DNA from: Streptomyces chattanoogensis
GTDB lineage: Bacteria > Actinomycetota > Actinomycetes > Streptomycetales > Streptomycetaceae
Assembly: GCF_001294335.1 (NCBI RefSeq)
Contig: NZ_LGKG01000013.1
Location: 124,001 to 188,000, forward strand
Length of the DNA: 64,000 bases
Reading direction: 5' to 3'
This document shows positions 19,231-28,197 of this stretch, one piece after another. The first letter of the stretch is position 1. Every line of letters starts with the position of its first letter. The position numbers and the translations under genes are program-made. The notes beneath the pieces were generated by a model. It searched no databases. It had not been told where the DNA came from and worked only from the letters and a program-made list of their open reading frames with translations.

Positions 19231-20163
19231 GTGAGAAACGTCATCGCCCTGGATGTGGGCGGCACCGGGATGAAAGCCGCCCTCGTAGGGGCGGACGGCA
19301 CTTTGCTCCACGAGGCGCGGCGCCCCACCGGCCGCGAGCGCGGGGCCGAGGCGGTGATCCGGACGATCCTCGGATTCGCCGCCGAGCTGCAGGAGCTCGG
19401 CCGGACACGGTTCGGCGCCGCGGCAGCGGCCGCCGGCGTCGCGGTCCCCGGCATCGTTGACGAGGCGTCAGGCACCGCCGTCTACTCCGCCAACCTCGGC
19501 TGGCGGGACGTACCCATGCGGGCCCTGCTGTCCGAGCGGCTCGGCGGGGTGCCGGTCGCGCTCGGGCACGACGTCCGCACCGGGGGCCTGGCGGAGGGCC
19601 GGATCGGCGCGGGAAGGGACGCCGGCCGGTTCCTGTTCGTACCGCTCGGTACGGGCATCGCGGGCGCCATCGGCATCAACGGCCGGATCGAGGCGGGCGC
19701 ACACGGCAGCGCGGGCGAGATCGGCCACATCGTCGTACGGCCCGGCGGGCGGGAGTGCGGCTGCGGACAGCGCGGCTGTCTGGAGACGCTGGCCTCGGCC
19801 GCCGCGGTCGGCCGGGACTGGGCGGCGGTCTGCGGCGATCCGCAGGCCGGTGCGGCGGACGCGGCCAAGGCCGTGGAATCGGGCGACGAGCGCGCCCGCA
19901 CCGTCTGGCACCACGCCGTGGACGCCCTCGCCGACGGCCTGGTCACCGGGCTCACCCTGCTCGACCCCGAGCTGCTGATCATCGGCGGCGGACTCGCCGA
20001 GGCGGGCGACACGCTGTTCGTGCCTCTGCGGGAAGCGGTCCGCCGGCGCGTTACGTTCCAGCCGGTCCCCTCGATCGTTCCGGCGGCCCTCGGGGACGCG
20101 GCCGGGTGCCTGGGCGCAGGACTGCTCGCCTGGGATCTTCTCTCCACGGAGGTAACCGCCTGA
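19231..20163 (+). CDS. nagK: ROK-family N-acetylglucosamine kinase
   Basis: 310 residues. The ATP-binding LDVGGTGMKAALVG and the ROK zinc motif GGRECGCGQRGCLETLAS are intact, as is the GHD catalytic region (ALGHDVRTGGLAEG). It phosphorylates GlcNAc to GlcNAc-6-P. GTG 19231 places the glycine-rich loop at the normal position. The stop codon shares its A with the start of nagA (TGATG), so the two are translationally coupled. A dre box overlaps the promoter region, implying DasR repression relieved by phosphorylated amino sugars. Confidence 0.92.
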   Translation: MRNVIALDVGGTGMKAALVGADGTLLHEARRPTGRERGAEAVIRTILGFAAELQELGRTRFGAAAAAAGVAVPGIVDEASGTAVYSANLGWRDVPMRALLSERLGGVPVALGHDVRTGGLAEGRIGAGRDAGRFLFVPLGTGIAGAIGINGRIEAGAHGSAGEIGHIVVRPGGRECGCGQRGCLETLASAAAVGRDWAAVCGDPQAGAADAAKAVESGDERARTVWHHAVDALADGLVTGLTLLDPELLIIGGGLAEAGDTLFVPLREAVRRRVTFQPVPSIVPAALGDAAGCLGAGLLAWDLLSTEVTA

Positions 20164-21386
20164 TGGCACTGCACCGTTCCCCGGCCCGGCCCGCGCAGCC
20201 CCGGCGCACCGTTCTGGCGGGCGCCCGGATCGCCCGCCCGACCGGCACCGTCGACAGCGGCCGGATCACCGTCGAGGGCACCCGGATCGCCGATATCCGT
20301 AGCCGGGACCTCGACGCGGACGGCGGCCTCCCCCGCGATCCGGACACCGAGGTCCTCGACCTCCCGGGCCATCTCGTCGTGCCCGGTTTCGTCGATATGC
20401 ATCTCCACGGCGGAGGCGGCGGCTCCTTCTCCTCCGCGGACCCCGAGGAATGCCTGACGGTCGTCGACACCCACCGGCGCCACGGCACCACCTCGATGGT
20501 CGCCTCCACCGTCACCGGCGCCCTCGACGACCTCTCCCGGCAGGCCGCGGTGCTCGCCGAGCTCGTCCAGCAGGGCGATCTGGCCGGTATCCACTTCGAG
20601 GGCCCGTTCATCTCCCCCGGCCGCTGCGGCGCCCACCAGCCCGGCCTGCTGCGCGACCCCGACCCGGCCGCGGTCCGCAAGCTGATCGACGCCGCGCACG
20701 GCGCCGCCCGGATGATGACCGTCGCCCCGGAGCTGCCCGGCGGCCTCGAGTCCGTACGGCTGCTCGCCGACGCCGGCATCATCGCGGCCATCGGCCACAC
20801 CGATGCCTCCTACGACGCCACCCGCGAGGCCGTCGACGCGGGCGCGACCGTGGCCACGCACCTCTTCAACGCGATGCCGGGCCTGGGCCACCGCGCGCCG
20901 GGCCCGGTCGCGGCCCTCCTGGAGGACGAGCGGATCACCGTGGAGCTGATCAACGACGGCACGCATCTGCATGCCGCGGTGCTCCAGCTGGCCTTCCGCT
21001 CCGCCGGCGCCGAGCGCGCCGCCTTCATCACGGACGCGATGGGCGCGGCAGGGATGACCGACGGGATGTATCCGCTCGGCCCGATGCGGGTCGAGGTGAA
21101 GGACGGCGTCGCGCGGATCAGCGAGGGGCCGACGGCCGGTTCCATCGCCGGGTCCACGCTCACCCTGGACCGCGCCTTCAAGCGGGCCGTCACGGTCGAC
21201 GGCCTGACGGTGGATCAGGCCGTCCAGGCGCTGTCGGCCAACCCCGCCCGACTGCTCGGCATCGACGACCGGGTGGGGTCCCTGGCGGCCGGCAAGGACG
21301 CCGACCTGGTGGTGCTGGACGCCGGATACGACCTGGTCGGCGTGATGCGCCAGGGCGCATGGCTGGTACGTCCCGGAGGGGCCTGA
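20163..21386 (+). CDS. nagA: N-acetylglucosamine-6-phosphate deacetylase
   Basis: 407 residues, amidohydrolase fold. The metal HxH motif FVDMHLHGGGG, GIHFEGPFI, IGHTDASYDA, THLFNAMPG and ITDAMGAAG are all present in order. It removes the acetyl group from GlcNAc-6-P to yield GlcN-6-P, downstream of both NagK and MurQ. The N-terminus carries a short Pro/Arg-rich extension (about 15 residues). It overlaps nagK by one base, so the operon assignment is firm. Confidence 0.95.
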   Translation: MALHRSPARPAQPRRTVLAGARIARPTGTVDSGRITVEGTRIADIRSRDLDADGGLPRDPDTEVLDLPGHLVVPGFVDMHLHGGGGGSFSSADPEECLTVVDTHRRHGTTSMVASTVTGALDDLSRQAAVLAELVQQGDLAGIHFEGPFISPGRCGAHQPGLLRDPDPAAVRKLIDAAHGAARMMTVAPELPGGLESVRLLADAGIIAAIGHTDASYDATREAVDAGATVATHLFNAMPGLGHRAPGPVAALLEDERITVELINDGTHLHAAVLQLAFRSAGAERAAFITDAMGAAGMTDGMYPLGPMRVEVKDGVARISEGPTAGSIAGSTLTLDRAFKRAVTVDGLTVDQAVQALSANPARLLGIDDRVGSLAAGKDADLVVLDAGYDLVGVMRQGAWLVRPGGA

Positions 21387-21632
21387 CCGGACGGACACCA
21401 CGGCGCGGTGACCGGCCGACGCCCCCTGGCGGCCGGTTCCCCGCCAACCTGCGGCTGAACCGGGTCTGGGCCAACCACCACCGGCGATGGCATGATCGCT
21501 CGCGCACTTGTCCGCATGCCACCGCCGAACGCGGTTGCCCGACCTCGGTCCGTACTCCGGGCCAACGACTGCCCGGCCAACGGCTGCCACCCACCGGCAC
21601 AGCCGTCCGAGCACGGCGCGGGAGGGGGAACC

Positions 21633-22562
21633 ATGATCCTCACGGTCACGCTGAACGCCGCACTGGACATCACCTATCGGCTGCCCCGGCTCCGTACCCA
21701 CACCACCAACCGGATCGCCGAAGTCACCGAACGCCCCGGCGGCAAGGGCCTGAACGTCGCCCGGGTCCTGGCCGCGCTCGGCCACCGCACGGTCGCCACC
21801 GGCTTCGCGGGCGGCGGCACGGGCCAGGCGCTGCGCGCCCTGCTCTCCCAGGAGAGCGAGGTCACCGACGCCCTGGTGCCGGTCGGCGGCGCCACCCGCC
21901 GCACCGTCGCCGTCGTCGACCGGGCCACCGGCGACACCACCCAGCTCAACGAACCGGGCCCGACCGTCTCGCCCGCCGAATGGGACACCTTCCTCGGCAC
22001 CTACCGCGAACTGCTCGGCGAGGCACGGGCGGTGGCCCTGTGTGGCAGCCTCCCCCCGGGCGTCCCGGTCGATGTCTACGCCCGGCTCACCCGCGCCGCC
22101 CACGCCGCCGGGGTGCCGGTCCTGCTGGACACCAGCGGCGAACCGCTGCGCCGGGGGCTGGCCGCCCGCCCCGATCTCGCCAAACCCAACGCCGATGAGC
22201 TGGCCGCCCTCACCGGCAGCACCGAACCGCTGCGCGCCGCCCGCGACGCCCGCCGCCGGGGCGCCCATGCGGTGGCCGCCTCACTGGGCGCAAAGGGCAT
22301 GCTCGCGGTCACCGCGGACGGCGCCTGGCAGGCCGCCCCGCCGCGGCGTATCGCGGGCAATCCGACGGGCGCCGGCGATTCGGCGGTGGCGGGGCTGCTG
22401 TCGGGGCTGGTGGAGGATCTGCCGTGGCCGGACCGGCTGACCCGCGCGGTGGCGCTGTCGGCCGCGACGGTACGGGCCGCGGCCGCGGGCGAGTTCGATC
22501 CGGCGACGTATGAGGAGCTGCTGCCGCGGGTCGTAGTAACGGATCATCCGACGGCGGCGTGA
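21633..22562 (+). CDS. PfkB-family hexose-phosphate kinase (1-phosphofructokinase type)
   Basis: 309 residues. The opening MILTVTLNAALDITY, ERPGGKGLNVARVLAALG and the C-terminal NPTGAGDSAVAG (catalytic Asp) place it in the FruK/LacC branch. Expected substrates are fructose-1-P or tagatose-6-P; context with nagKA cannot decide. ATG 21633 follows GGGAGGGGGAACC, a strong Shine-Dalgarno; upstream in-frame sequence is not conserved. It is separated from nagA by 246 bp, so it may have its own promoter. Confidence 0.87.
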   Translation: MILTVTLNAALDITYRLPRLRTHTTNRIAEVTERPGGKGLNVARVLAALGHRTVATGFAGGGTGQALRALLSQESEVTDALVPVGGATRRTVAVVDRATGDTTQLNEPGPTVSPAEWDTFLGTYRELLGEARAVALCGSLPPGVPVDVYARLTRAAHAAGVPVLLDTSGEPLRRGLAARPDLAKPNADELAALTGSTEPLRAARDARRRGAHAVAASLGAKGMLAVTADGAWQAAPPRRIAGNPTGAGDSAVAGLLSGLVEDLPWPDRLTRAVALSAATVRAAAAGEFDPATYEELLPRVVVTDHPTAA

Positions 22563-22569
22563 ACCGGAC

Positions 22570-22583
22570 GTTTCACGTGAAAC
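22570..22583. promoter_or_regulatory. parS centromere site (ParB-binding)
   Basis: Perfect 14-bp palindrome GTTTCACGTGAAAC, identical to the Streptomyces/Bacillus parS core, in the 75-bp gap between the convergent PfkB kinase and CBM35 genes. ParB would load here for chromosome segregation into spores. Confidence 0.88.
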
Positions 22584-22637
22584 ACCAGTGCTGGAGGGGG
22601 TGTTGGCGTCGAGGGGCGGGTGGCGGCGCCGAGCCCG

Positions 22638-23525
22638 CTACTTCTTGCCCTTGTCCGCGAGCCACACCTTCTCAAGATTCACATCGCACTGATTGCCGCT
22701 CTCACAGGACATCTTGATGGTGTTGGTGCCCGCGTTGAGCTGCACAAGCGACCAGGACTCGGTCCAGCCCTTGTCCCAGGCCCCCTCCGGGGCATGCGCG
22801 AAGTTCTTCAGGGAAATGGGCCGGGGGTCGACCTTGCTGTTCACGGTCAGCGTGAGATTGGCGTCCTTGCCGGGCACGCCGTAGTCGACATAGAGCTTGT
22901 ACGTGCCCTTCTTGTCGACGTCGACCGTCCAAGTGGCCGAGGCGCCCGGGGTGTTCATCCCCGCGACATAGGTGCCGTTCGCCGAGCGCGCGCCCGGTAT
23001 GTCCTTGGCGGTGGTGGCGCCGCCGTCGAGCCGCAGGCTGCCCGCGTCCTGCTTGGGGAGCTCAGCGGGAGTGGGCTTGGCGTCGGGCTCCTTGCTGGGG
23101 GCCACCGAGTCGCCGGCCGCCGGGCCCGGCTTGTTCGCGGTGTCGTCCGAGTCCTTGTTGCCGTTGGTGAGCATCGCCACGCCGATGCCTATGCACACCA
23201 CCGCGACCACCGCGACGGCACCGATCAGCAGCCCGTTACGGCTGCGCCGGGGCTCCTGGTCGTAGCCCTGGGCCGGGACCGAACGCGTCCGCTCACCGCC
23301 CGGCAGCGTCTCGGGAGCGGCGTAGTGCGCGTTCTGCTGGCCCCCGTACTGCCGCTCACCGACCGCCCGCACCTGGTTGTAGGAGGTTCTCGGGACTCCC
23401 GGCTGCCGCGCCGGCCCACCGGCCGCCGAGCCCGGTGCGCCACCGTCGCCGCCCTCCGAGCGGTAGAGGTAGCCGAACGGGTCGTCGTTCTCCGGCGTGT
23501 CCGCGCCGTTGTTGCCGGCCGTCAT
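22638..23525 (-). CDS. Membrane-anchored protein with C-terminal CBM35/CBM6-like domain
   Basis: 295 residues. A disordered cytoplasmic N-terminal part (1-95) precedes one hydrophobic segment (about 97-120, NGLLIGAVAVVAVVCIGIGV), a Pro/Lys/Asp-rich linker and a C-terminal beta-sandwich (about 165-295; GTYKLYVDYGVPGKDANLTL, ending near EKVWLADKGKK) typical of CBM35-like carbohydrate-binding modules. Two Cys near the end (SCESGNQCD) could form a disulfide outside the cell. A role in cell-surface glycan binding is inferred. No enzyme domain is present. Confidence 0.78.
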   Translation of the reverse strand: MTAGNNGADTPENDDPFGYLYRSEGGDGGAPGSAAGGPARQPGVPRTSYNQVRAVGERQYGGQQNAHYAAPETLPGGERTRSVPAQGYDQEPRRSRNGLLIGAVAVVAVVCIGIGVAMLTNGNKDSDDTANKPGPAAGDSVAPSKEPDAKPTPAELPKQDAGSLRLDGGATTAKDIPGARSANGTYVAGMNTPGASATWTVDVDKKGTYKLYVDYGVPGKDANLTLTVNSKVDPRPISLKNFAHAPEGAWDKGWTESWSLVQLNAGTNTIKMSCESGNQCDVNLEKVWLADKGKK

Positions 23526-23801
23526 TCCGTGTCACTCCCAAGCGAGGTGTACGCGTCGGTCTGCGTAGATACGCATGCGCGTCGGCTGCACGATCTGTCT
23601 GTTCCGGGCCCCCGTCGGCAGCGCGCCGCATCGGCGCAGCCTACCCCTTCGGGGCATGCCCACACCGAGCCGGGAGAGCCACAAGATCGCTACAGATCGG
23701 TGAACGGCTGGTGGGCCGGGGTGGAATGCGGTGGGTATGCGGCGCGTGTGAGATACGCGTCAATGCGCCGCGCGAGGGCAGCGGGGCCCGTCCGTTGCGG
23801 C

Positions 23802-25454
23802 TCACCCCGCCCGGCGGTTCGCCTTCGAGCGGGACCGCTTCTCGACGTACATCCGCTGGTCGGCCGAGGCCAGGACCTCCTCGGCGGTCATCCCGCAGCT
23901 CGCCCAGCCGATGCCGAAGCTGGCGCCGACCCGCACCGCCCGGCCGTCCACCCGGATCGGCGGGATGATCGCGTTCCGCAGCCGCACCGCGAGGTCCTGG
24001 GCGTCGGCGGTGCCCAGACCGTCCGCCAGCACCACGAACTCGTCGCCGCCCAGCCGGGCGACCGTATCGCCGTCCCGGACGCCGCTGGTCAGCCGGCGGG
24101 CGACCTCGATCAGCACCGCGTCGCCCGTGTGGTGCCCGAAGCGGTCGTTGATCGACTTGAAACCGTCGAGGTCGCAGAAGAGGACCGCGAGCCCCTTGGC
24201 ACCGTCGTCATCCGGGCCCTCCGTGGGGTCGACGGTGGGCACATGGTGGTCGTAGCCGCCGGGTCCGCCGTCGAACGGTTCCTTGCCGCCCGGCCGGAAG
24301 GCATGCGGACCACCCGGGTCCGCCGTGAGGGTGGCCGAGGAGGCGTAGGCGTCGGCCGCCGAGCCCGGCGGCCGGGAGCACAGCCGGGCGCCGAGCCGGG
24401 CGCGCAGCTCGGCGCTGTTGGGCAGGCCGGTCAGCGAGTCATGGCTGGCGCGGTGCGCGAGCTGCAGCTCATGACGCTTGCGGTCCTCGATGTCCTCGAC
24501 GTGGGTGAGCAGGAACCGGGGCCCGTCGGCGGTGTCGGCGACCACGGAATTGCGCAGCGAGACCCAGACATAGGTCCCGTCGCGCCGGGCCAGCCGCAGC
24601 TCGGCGCGGCCGCCCTCGGCCGACGTCCGCAGCAGGGTTCCGATGTCCTCGGGATGCACCAGGTCCGAGAAGGAGTAGCGGCGCATCGCGGAGGCCGGGC
24701 GGCCCAGCAGCCGGCAGAGCGCGTCATTGGTGCGCAGCAGCCGTCCGTGCTGGTCACCGCCCATTTCCGCGACGGCCATACCGCTCGGCGCGTACTCGAA
24801 GGCCTGCCGGAAGCTTTCCTCGCTGGCGCGCAGGGCCTGCTGCTCGCGCTCAAGGCGGACCAGGGCGCGCTGCATGTTGGCCCGCAGCCGGGCGTTGCTG
24901 ATCGCGATGGCGGCCTGGAACGCGTACATCTGCAGCGCCTCGCGCCCCCAGGCGCCGGGGCGCCGGCCTGTGCGCGGCCGGTCGACGGAGATCACGCCGA
25001 GCAGCTCGCCACGGCCGTTGGCCTGGGAGTACATCGGCGCGAACAGCCGGTCCATGGGATGCCACTCGTCGGGGAACCGCGGCGCGGGCCCGGCCGTGTG
25101 CCACTGCGGGACATCGTCGTCGTCCAGCACCCAGCCCTCGGTGTGCGGGATGAAGCACAGGTCGCCCCACCGCTCCCCCATGGACAGCCGGCGTTCCCAG
25201 GAGGACCGGGATCCGACCCGCCCCGCCATCAGCGCCTCGGCACCCGCGCTGCCGGCCACCGCCGCGACGACGAGATCGCCGTCCGGCTGGACGAGATTGA
25301 CCGCCGCCAGTTCATAGCCCAGCCCCGCGATCACGCCGTCGGCAACCGACTGCAAGGTGTCCGCAAGGCTGCGTGCGGTATTCAGTTCGGCGACCACTTG
25401 GTGCAGCTGCCGCAGGGTCGCAAGACGGACGTATGGCTCCGACTCGGTCTCCAT
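23802..25454 (-). CDS. cdgB: GAF-PAS-GGDEF diguanylate cyclase, CdgB-like
   Basis: 550 residues. A GAF domain (about 20-190), a coiled region, a PAS domain (about 220-335) and a GGDEF domain (about 345-545). The active site RLGGDEF is intact, and an RDGD five residues ahead matches the RxxD inhibitory site, so active, feedback-controlled c-di-GMP synthesis is expected. About 60 low-complexity residues are inserted between SHDSLTGLPN and the VLFCDLDGFKSIND strand. ATG 25454 follows GGGAGAGCGAGCG. Domain order and context match S. coelicolor CdgB, a BldD-controlled regulator of development. Confidence 0.9.
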   Translation of the reverse strand: METESEPYVRLATLRQLHQVVAELNTARSLADTLQSVADGVIAGLGYELAAVNLVQPDGDLVVAAVAGSAGAEALMAGRVGSRSSWERRLSMGERWGDLCFIPHTEGWVLDDDDVPQWHTAGPAPRFPDEWHPMDRLFAPMYSQANGRGELLGVISVDRPRTGRRPGAWGREALQMYAFQAAIAISNARLRANMQRALVRLEREQQALRASEESFRQAFEYAPSGMAVAEMGGDQHGRLLRTNDALCRLLGRPASAMRRYSFSDLVHPEDIGTLLRTSAEGGRAELRLARRDGTYVWVSLRNSVVADTADGPRFLLTHVEDIEDRKRHELQLAHRASHDSLTGLPNSAELRARLGARLCSRPPGSAADAYASSATLTADPGGPHAFRPGGKEPFDGGPGGYDHHVPTVDPTEGPDDDGAKGLAVLFCDLDGFKSINDRFGHHTGDAVLIEVARRLTSGVRDGDTVARLGGDEFVVLADGLGTADAQDLAVRLRNAIIPPIRVDGRAVRVGASFGIGWASCGMTAEEVLASADQRMYVEKRSRSKANRRAG

Positions 25455-25525
25455 CGCTCGCTCTCCCTGAGACCTCGACAGCAACTCCAGGATTCTTCGA
25501 TCGCCCGATTCCACGCTCTTTCTTC

Positions 25526-25554
25526 GCTCACTGAATCACAGTGAGCTGTTCACT
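25526..25554 (-). promoter_or_regulatory. Overlapping palindromes, likely BldD box, upstream of cdgB
   Basis: GCTCACTG-AATCA-CAGTGAGC (25526-25546) overlaps AGTGA-GCTGT-TCACT (25540-25554). The latter fits the BldD consensus AGTGA(n)TCACC/T. It lies about 75-100 bp upstream of the cdgB start. Confidence 0.75.
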
Positions 25555-25584
25555 CGGTACACAGGGTCAACAATTACCGCGCGC

Positions 25585-25600
25585 TGTGACTCAAGTCACA
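25585..25600. promoter_or_regulatory. Second BldD-like palindrome
   Basis: TGTGACTCAAGTCACA is a perfect 16-bp palindrome containing GTGAC/GTCAC half-sites like those of BldD. It sits 30 bp beyond the first box, between cdgB and the flavin reductase gene. Confidence 0.55.
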
Positions 25601-25791
25601 AGCTGAAAAGGGATATTGATGATCTTCGAAGGGCCTCGTCAAACGGCATTTCCGTGGCCCTTTCGCGCCGCACTTGCACTTCCTGAACGCAAATTCGGAC
25701 AGATACCGGCGGCCTCCGTCGTCCGACCTAGGGCGCAGGTGGTCCCGGCGCCCGATGCGCGGCAGGGCCGGGCGACGTTAGCGTTCATGGC

Positions 25792-26427
25792 GTGTTCACG
25801 AAAACCCCTGCCGATGCGACGACTCCCTCTGCCGATGCGGCGGCCTCCGGGCCCGCCGCCCAAGCCGTACCCGTCGTTTCCCTCGCGCCCGCGCCGGGCG
25901 GCGCGCCGATCCCGCATTCTGTTGGGGTGAGTGATGACGAATTCCGCGCCGCCCTGTCCCGCCTCGCCGCAGGCGTGGTGCTGATCACGGCCCACGACCC
26001 GGAGGACGGTCCGCGCGGCGAGGACGTCGGCATGACCGCCACCGCGTTCCTGTCCGTCTCCCTCGAACCGCCGCTGGTGATGGTGAGCGTTCGCAACGAC
26101 TCGCGCATGGATGACCTGCTCGCGCACCAGCCGCTGTGGGCCGTCTCGGTGCTCGCGGAGAGCCAGCGGCACATCGCCGGGCGATTCGCGATGAAGGGCC
26201 GCATCAGCGACCGACTGCTCTTTGCGGATATTCCGCACGTACAGGGCGAAGCGGCCGGCGCGCCGCTCATCGGCGGGGCACTCGCCACGCTGGAGTGCCG
26301 GACCGAGCAGCGGGTGCCGGCCGGCGATCACACGCTCGTCATCGGCCGCGTACTGACCGCGTCGACCCTGAGCACCGACGCCGGGCCGCTCACGTACTTC
26401 CGGGGCAAATACCGCCACCTGGGGTGA
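25792..26427 (+). CDS. Flavin reductase-like (FMN-binding split barrel) protein
   Basis: 211 residues. An N-terminal Ala/Pro-rich tail (1-45) precedes the flavin-reductase domain: FRAALSRLAAGVVLITAHDP, GMTATAFLSVSLEPPLVMVS, HIAGRFAMKG and LTYFRGKYRHLG. It would reduce FMN or FAD with NAD(P)H, supplying a monooxygenase. GTG 25792 gives the long form; GTG 25927 (VSDDEFRAAL) gives a form without the tail and is also plausible. It is divergent from cdgB and convergent with arfB. Confidence 0.87.
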   Translation: MFTKTPADATTPSADAAASGPAAQAVPVVSLAPAPGGAPIPHSVGVSDDEFRAALSRLAAGVVLITAHDPEDGPRGEDVGMTATAFLSVSLEPPLVMVSVRNDSRMDDLLAHQPLWAVSVLAESQRHIAGRFAMKGRISDRLLFADIPHVQGEAAGAPLIGGALATLECRTEQRVPAGDHTLVIGRVLTASTLSTDAGPLTYFRGKYRHLG

Positions 26428-26471
26428 TCCGCGCCGCCGACCGCGCGAAGCCGCCTCCAGCCGTCGCGGCT

Positions 26472-26900
26472 CTAGCCCCAATCGCGGCCCGAGCGGCCGC
26501 GCTTGGTCTCGCCGCGCTGCTTCTTCTCGCGCAGCCGACGCTCGTTGATGCCGCGTGGGATGCGCGACTTGCGGCGCGGCTTGGGCGGCGGGGCCGTGGC
26601 CTCGGCGAGCAGGGCCGCCAGCCGGACGGCCGCGGTCTCGCGGTTGCGCCACTGGGAACGGTGTTCGGAGGCCCGTACGGACAGCACGCCGTCGACCAGA
26701 CGGCCGGCCAGCCGCTCCAGGGCGCGCGCCTTCCACACCTCGGGCAGCGCCTGCGTCTTGACGAGGTCGAAGCGCAGCTCCACTTGGCTGTCGCTGGTGT
26801 TGACGTGCTGGCCGCCCGGACCGGAGGACCGCGAGAAACGCCAGACGAGCTCGGCCTCCGGGAGGGCGACCGAACCGCGGATGACATAGGGCCCGGACAT
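26472..26900 (-). CDS. arfB: Alternative ribosome-rescue factor ArfB (peptidyl-tRNA hydrolase)
   Basis: 142 residues. The catalytic GGQ lies in SSGPGGQHVNTSDSQVELRF, and the basic C-terminal tail (PPPKPRRKSR...LREKKQRGETKRG) is the mRNA-channel probe of ArfB/YaeJ. It releases peptides from stalled non-stop ribosomes without needing a stop codon. Length and tail distinguish it from RF1/RF2. The gene stands alone. Confidence 0.95.
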   Translation of the reverse strand: MSGPYVIRGSVALPEAELVWRFSRSSGPGGQHVNTSDSQVELRFDLVKTQALPEVWKARALERLAGRLVDGVLSVRASEHRSQWRNRETAAVRLAALLAEATAPPPKPRRKSRIPRGINERRLREKKQRGETKRGRSGRDWG

Positions 26901-27140
26901 GCGTCCTATGATCCCGCGTATTCCGGGAGCCCGTCACCCGCTTTTCGACTCCGTGACCAGGGGTCCGCATCAGGATTCGGCAAAGTAAGTAAAGCCAGCT
27001 GGAACCTCCCGGTCCCCTGACGGCGTTGTGGTGGGTGACGGTAGCGTCGTCCGCAGTGCGAAGCCGGATGCTTCGGCACCTCGTGCTCCGCCACTCGACG
27101 ACGCGACGAATTGACGCATTGACAAGGAAAGGGACTTCCC

Positions 27141-27716
27141 ATGGCTGTAAGCCTGTCCAAGGGCGGCAACGTCTCCCTCACCAAGGAGGCGCCGGGCCTG
27201 ACCGCCGTCACGGTCGGCCTCGGCTGGGACGTCCGCACCACCACCGGCACGGACTTCGACCTGGACGCGAGCGCGATCGCGGTCAACGGCAACGGCAAGG
27301 TCTTCTCGGACCAGCACTTCGTCTTCTTCAACAACAAGGCGACGCCGGACCAGACCATCGTCCACACCGGTGACAACGTCACCGGCCAGGGCGAGGGCGA
27401 CGACGAGCAGATCAATGTCAACCTGGCGGGCCTGCCCGCCGACATCGACAAGATCGTCTTCCCGGTCTCCATCTACGACGCCGAGAGCCGCAGCCAGAAC
27501 TTCGGCCAGGTGCGCAACGCCTACATCCGCATCGTCAACCAGGCCGGCGGCGCCGAGATCGCCCGCTACGACCTCAGCGAGGACGCGGCGACCGAGACCG
27601 CCATGGTCTTCGGCGAGCTCTACCGCAACGGCACGGAGTGGAAGTTCCGCGCGGTGGGCCAGGGTTACGCCTCGGGTCTGGCGGGCATCGCGCAGGACTT
27701 CGGCGTCAACGTCTGA
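27141..27716 (+). CDS. terD: TerD-family tellurium resistance / calcium-binding stress protein
   Basis: 191 residues, the usual TerD length. [35 protein letters not shown] and the acidic [16 protein letters not shown] segment contribute the Ca2+ sites known in TerD. ATG 27141 follows AAGGAAAGGGACTTCCC. Streptomyces carry several such paralogues linked to tellurite, stress and differentiation. There are no other ter genes beside it. Confidence 0.95.
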   Translation: MAVSLSKGGNVSLTKEAPGLTAVTVGLGWDVRTTTGTDFDLDASAIAVNGNGKVFSDQHFVFFNNKATPDQTIVHTGDNVTGQGEGDDEQINVNLAGLPADIDKIVFPVSIYDAESRSQNFGQVRNAYIRIVNQAGGAEIARYDLSEDAATETAMVFGELYRNGTEWKFRAVGQGYASGLAGIAQDFGVNV

Positions 27717-27865
27717 GGTGACCCTCTGACGTGACCGCGCGTGGCCGTGGCCGGCCGCGCTCGGCCGAGGGCCGGTTCCCTTTGGGGGCCGGCCCTCGGT
27801 GCTTTCTGCGACGCGTTCCGGCGCGTCTTGCGGGGCTCGGCCGCCCCGCCGCTGCGCCGCCCGCC

Positions 27866-28147
27866 TCAGGCGGCGGCGTCCGCCACGGCTTCGGGCTCCG
27901 CTTCGGGCGGGGTGGCCAGCGCCGCCACCTCGTCCAGCGACAGCCCGAGCGTCCCGGCCAGCGCGGCAACCGTGAAGAACGCCGGGGTCGGCGCCCGGCC
28001 GGTCTCGATCTTCCGCAGCGTTTCGGCGGACAGCCCCGCCCCCGCCGCCACGTCGACCATGCTCCGTTCGCCGCGCGCCGCCCGCAGCAGCGCGCCCAGC
28101 CGCTCGCCGCGTTCGCGTTCCCAGGGGGTCAGTGGAGTTCGCACCAT
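27866..28147 (-). CDS. XRE-family HTH regulator
   Basis: 93 residues. A canonical XRE helix-turn-helix occupies residues 10-70 (RLGALLRAARGERSMVDVAAGAGLSAETLRKIETGRAPTP), followed by a Glu/Ala tail. ATG 28147 is 14 bp from the first TACCGGTA repeat, so autoregulation is likely. It is divergent from a methionine aminopeptidase gene, the other probable target. There is no effector domain, so a partner or no ligand is expected. Confidence 0.88.
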   Translation of the reverse strand: MVRTPLTPWERERGERLGALLRAARGERSMVDVAAGAGLSAETLRKIETGRAPTPAFFTVAALAGTLGLSLDEVAALATPPEAEPEAVADAAA

Positions 28148-28161
28148 GCCCGTGATACTAA

Positions 28162-28197
28162 TACCGGTAAAGAAATACCGGTATTTGTTTACCGGTA
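28162..28197. promoter_or_regulatory. Triple TACCGGTA operator at 14-bp spacing
   Basis: The 8-bp palindrome TACCGGTA occurs at 28162, 28176 and 28190, exactly 14 bp apart, just upstream of the XRE start. It is AT-rich between copies and is a strong candidate for cooperative repressor binding. Confidence 0.7.

Noticed and set aside
19482..22268. A 928-codon minus-strand open frame opposite nagK-nagA
   Set aside because: It is antisense to catalytic genes with intact motifs; composition is low-complexity.
22620..25544. A 974-codon plus-strand open frame
   Set aside because: It is antisense to the CBM35 and cdgB genes, both of which have recognisable domains and motifs.
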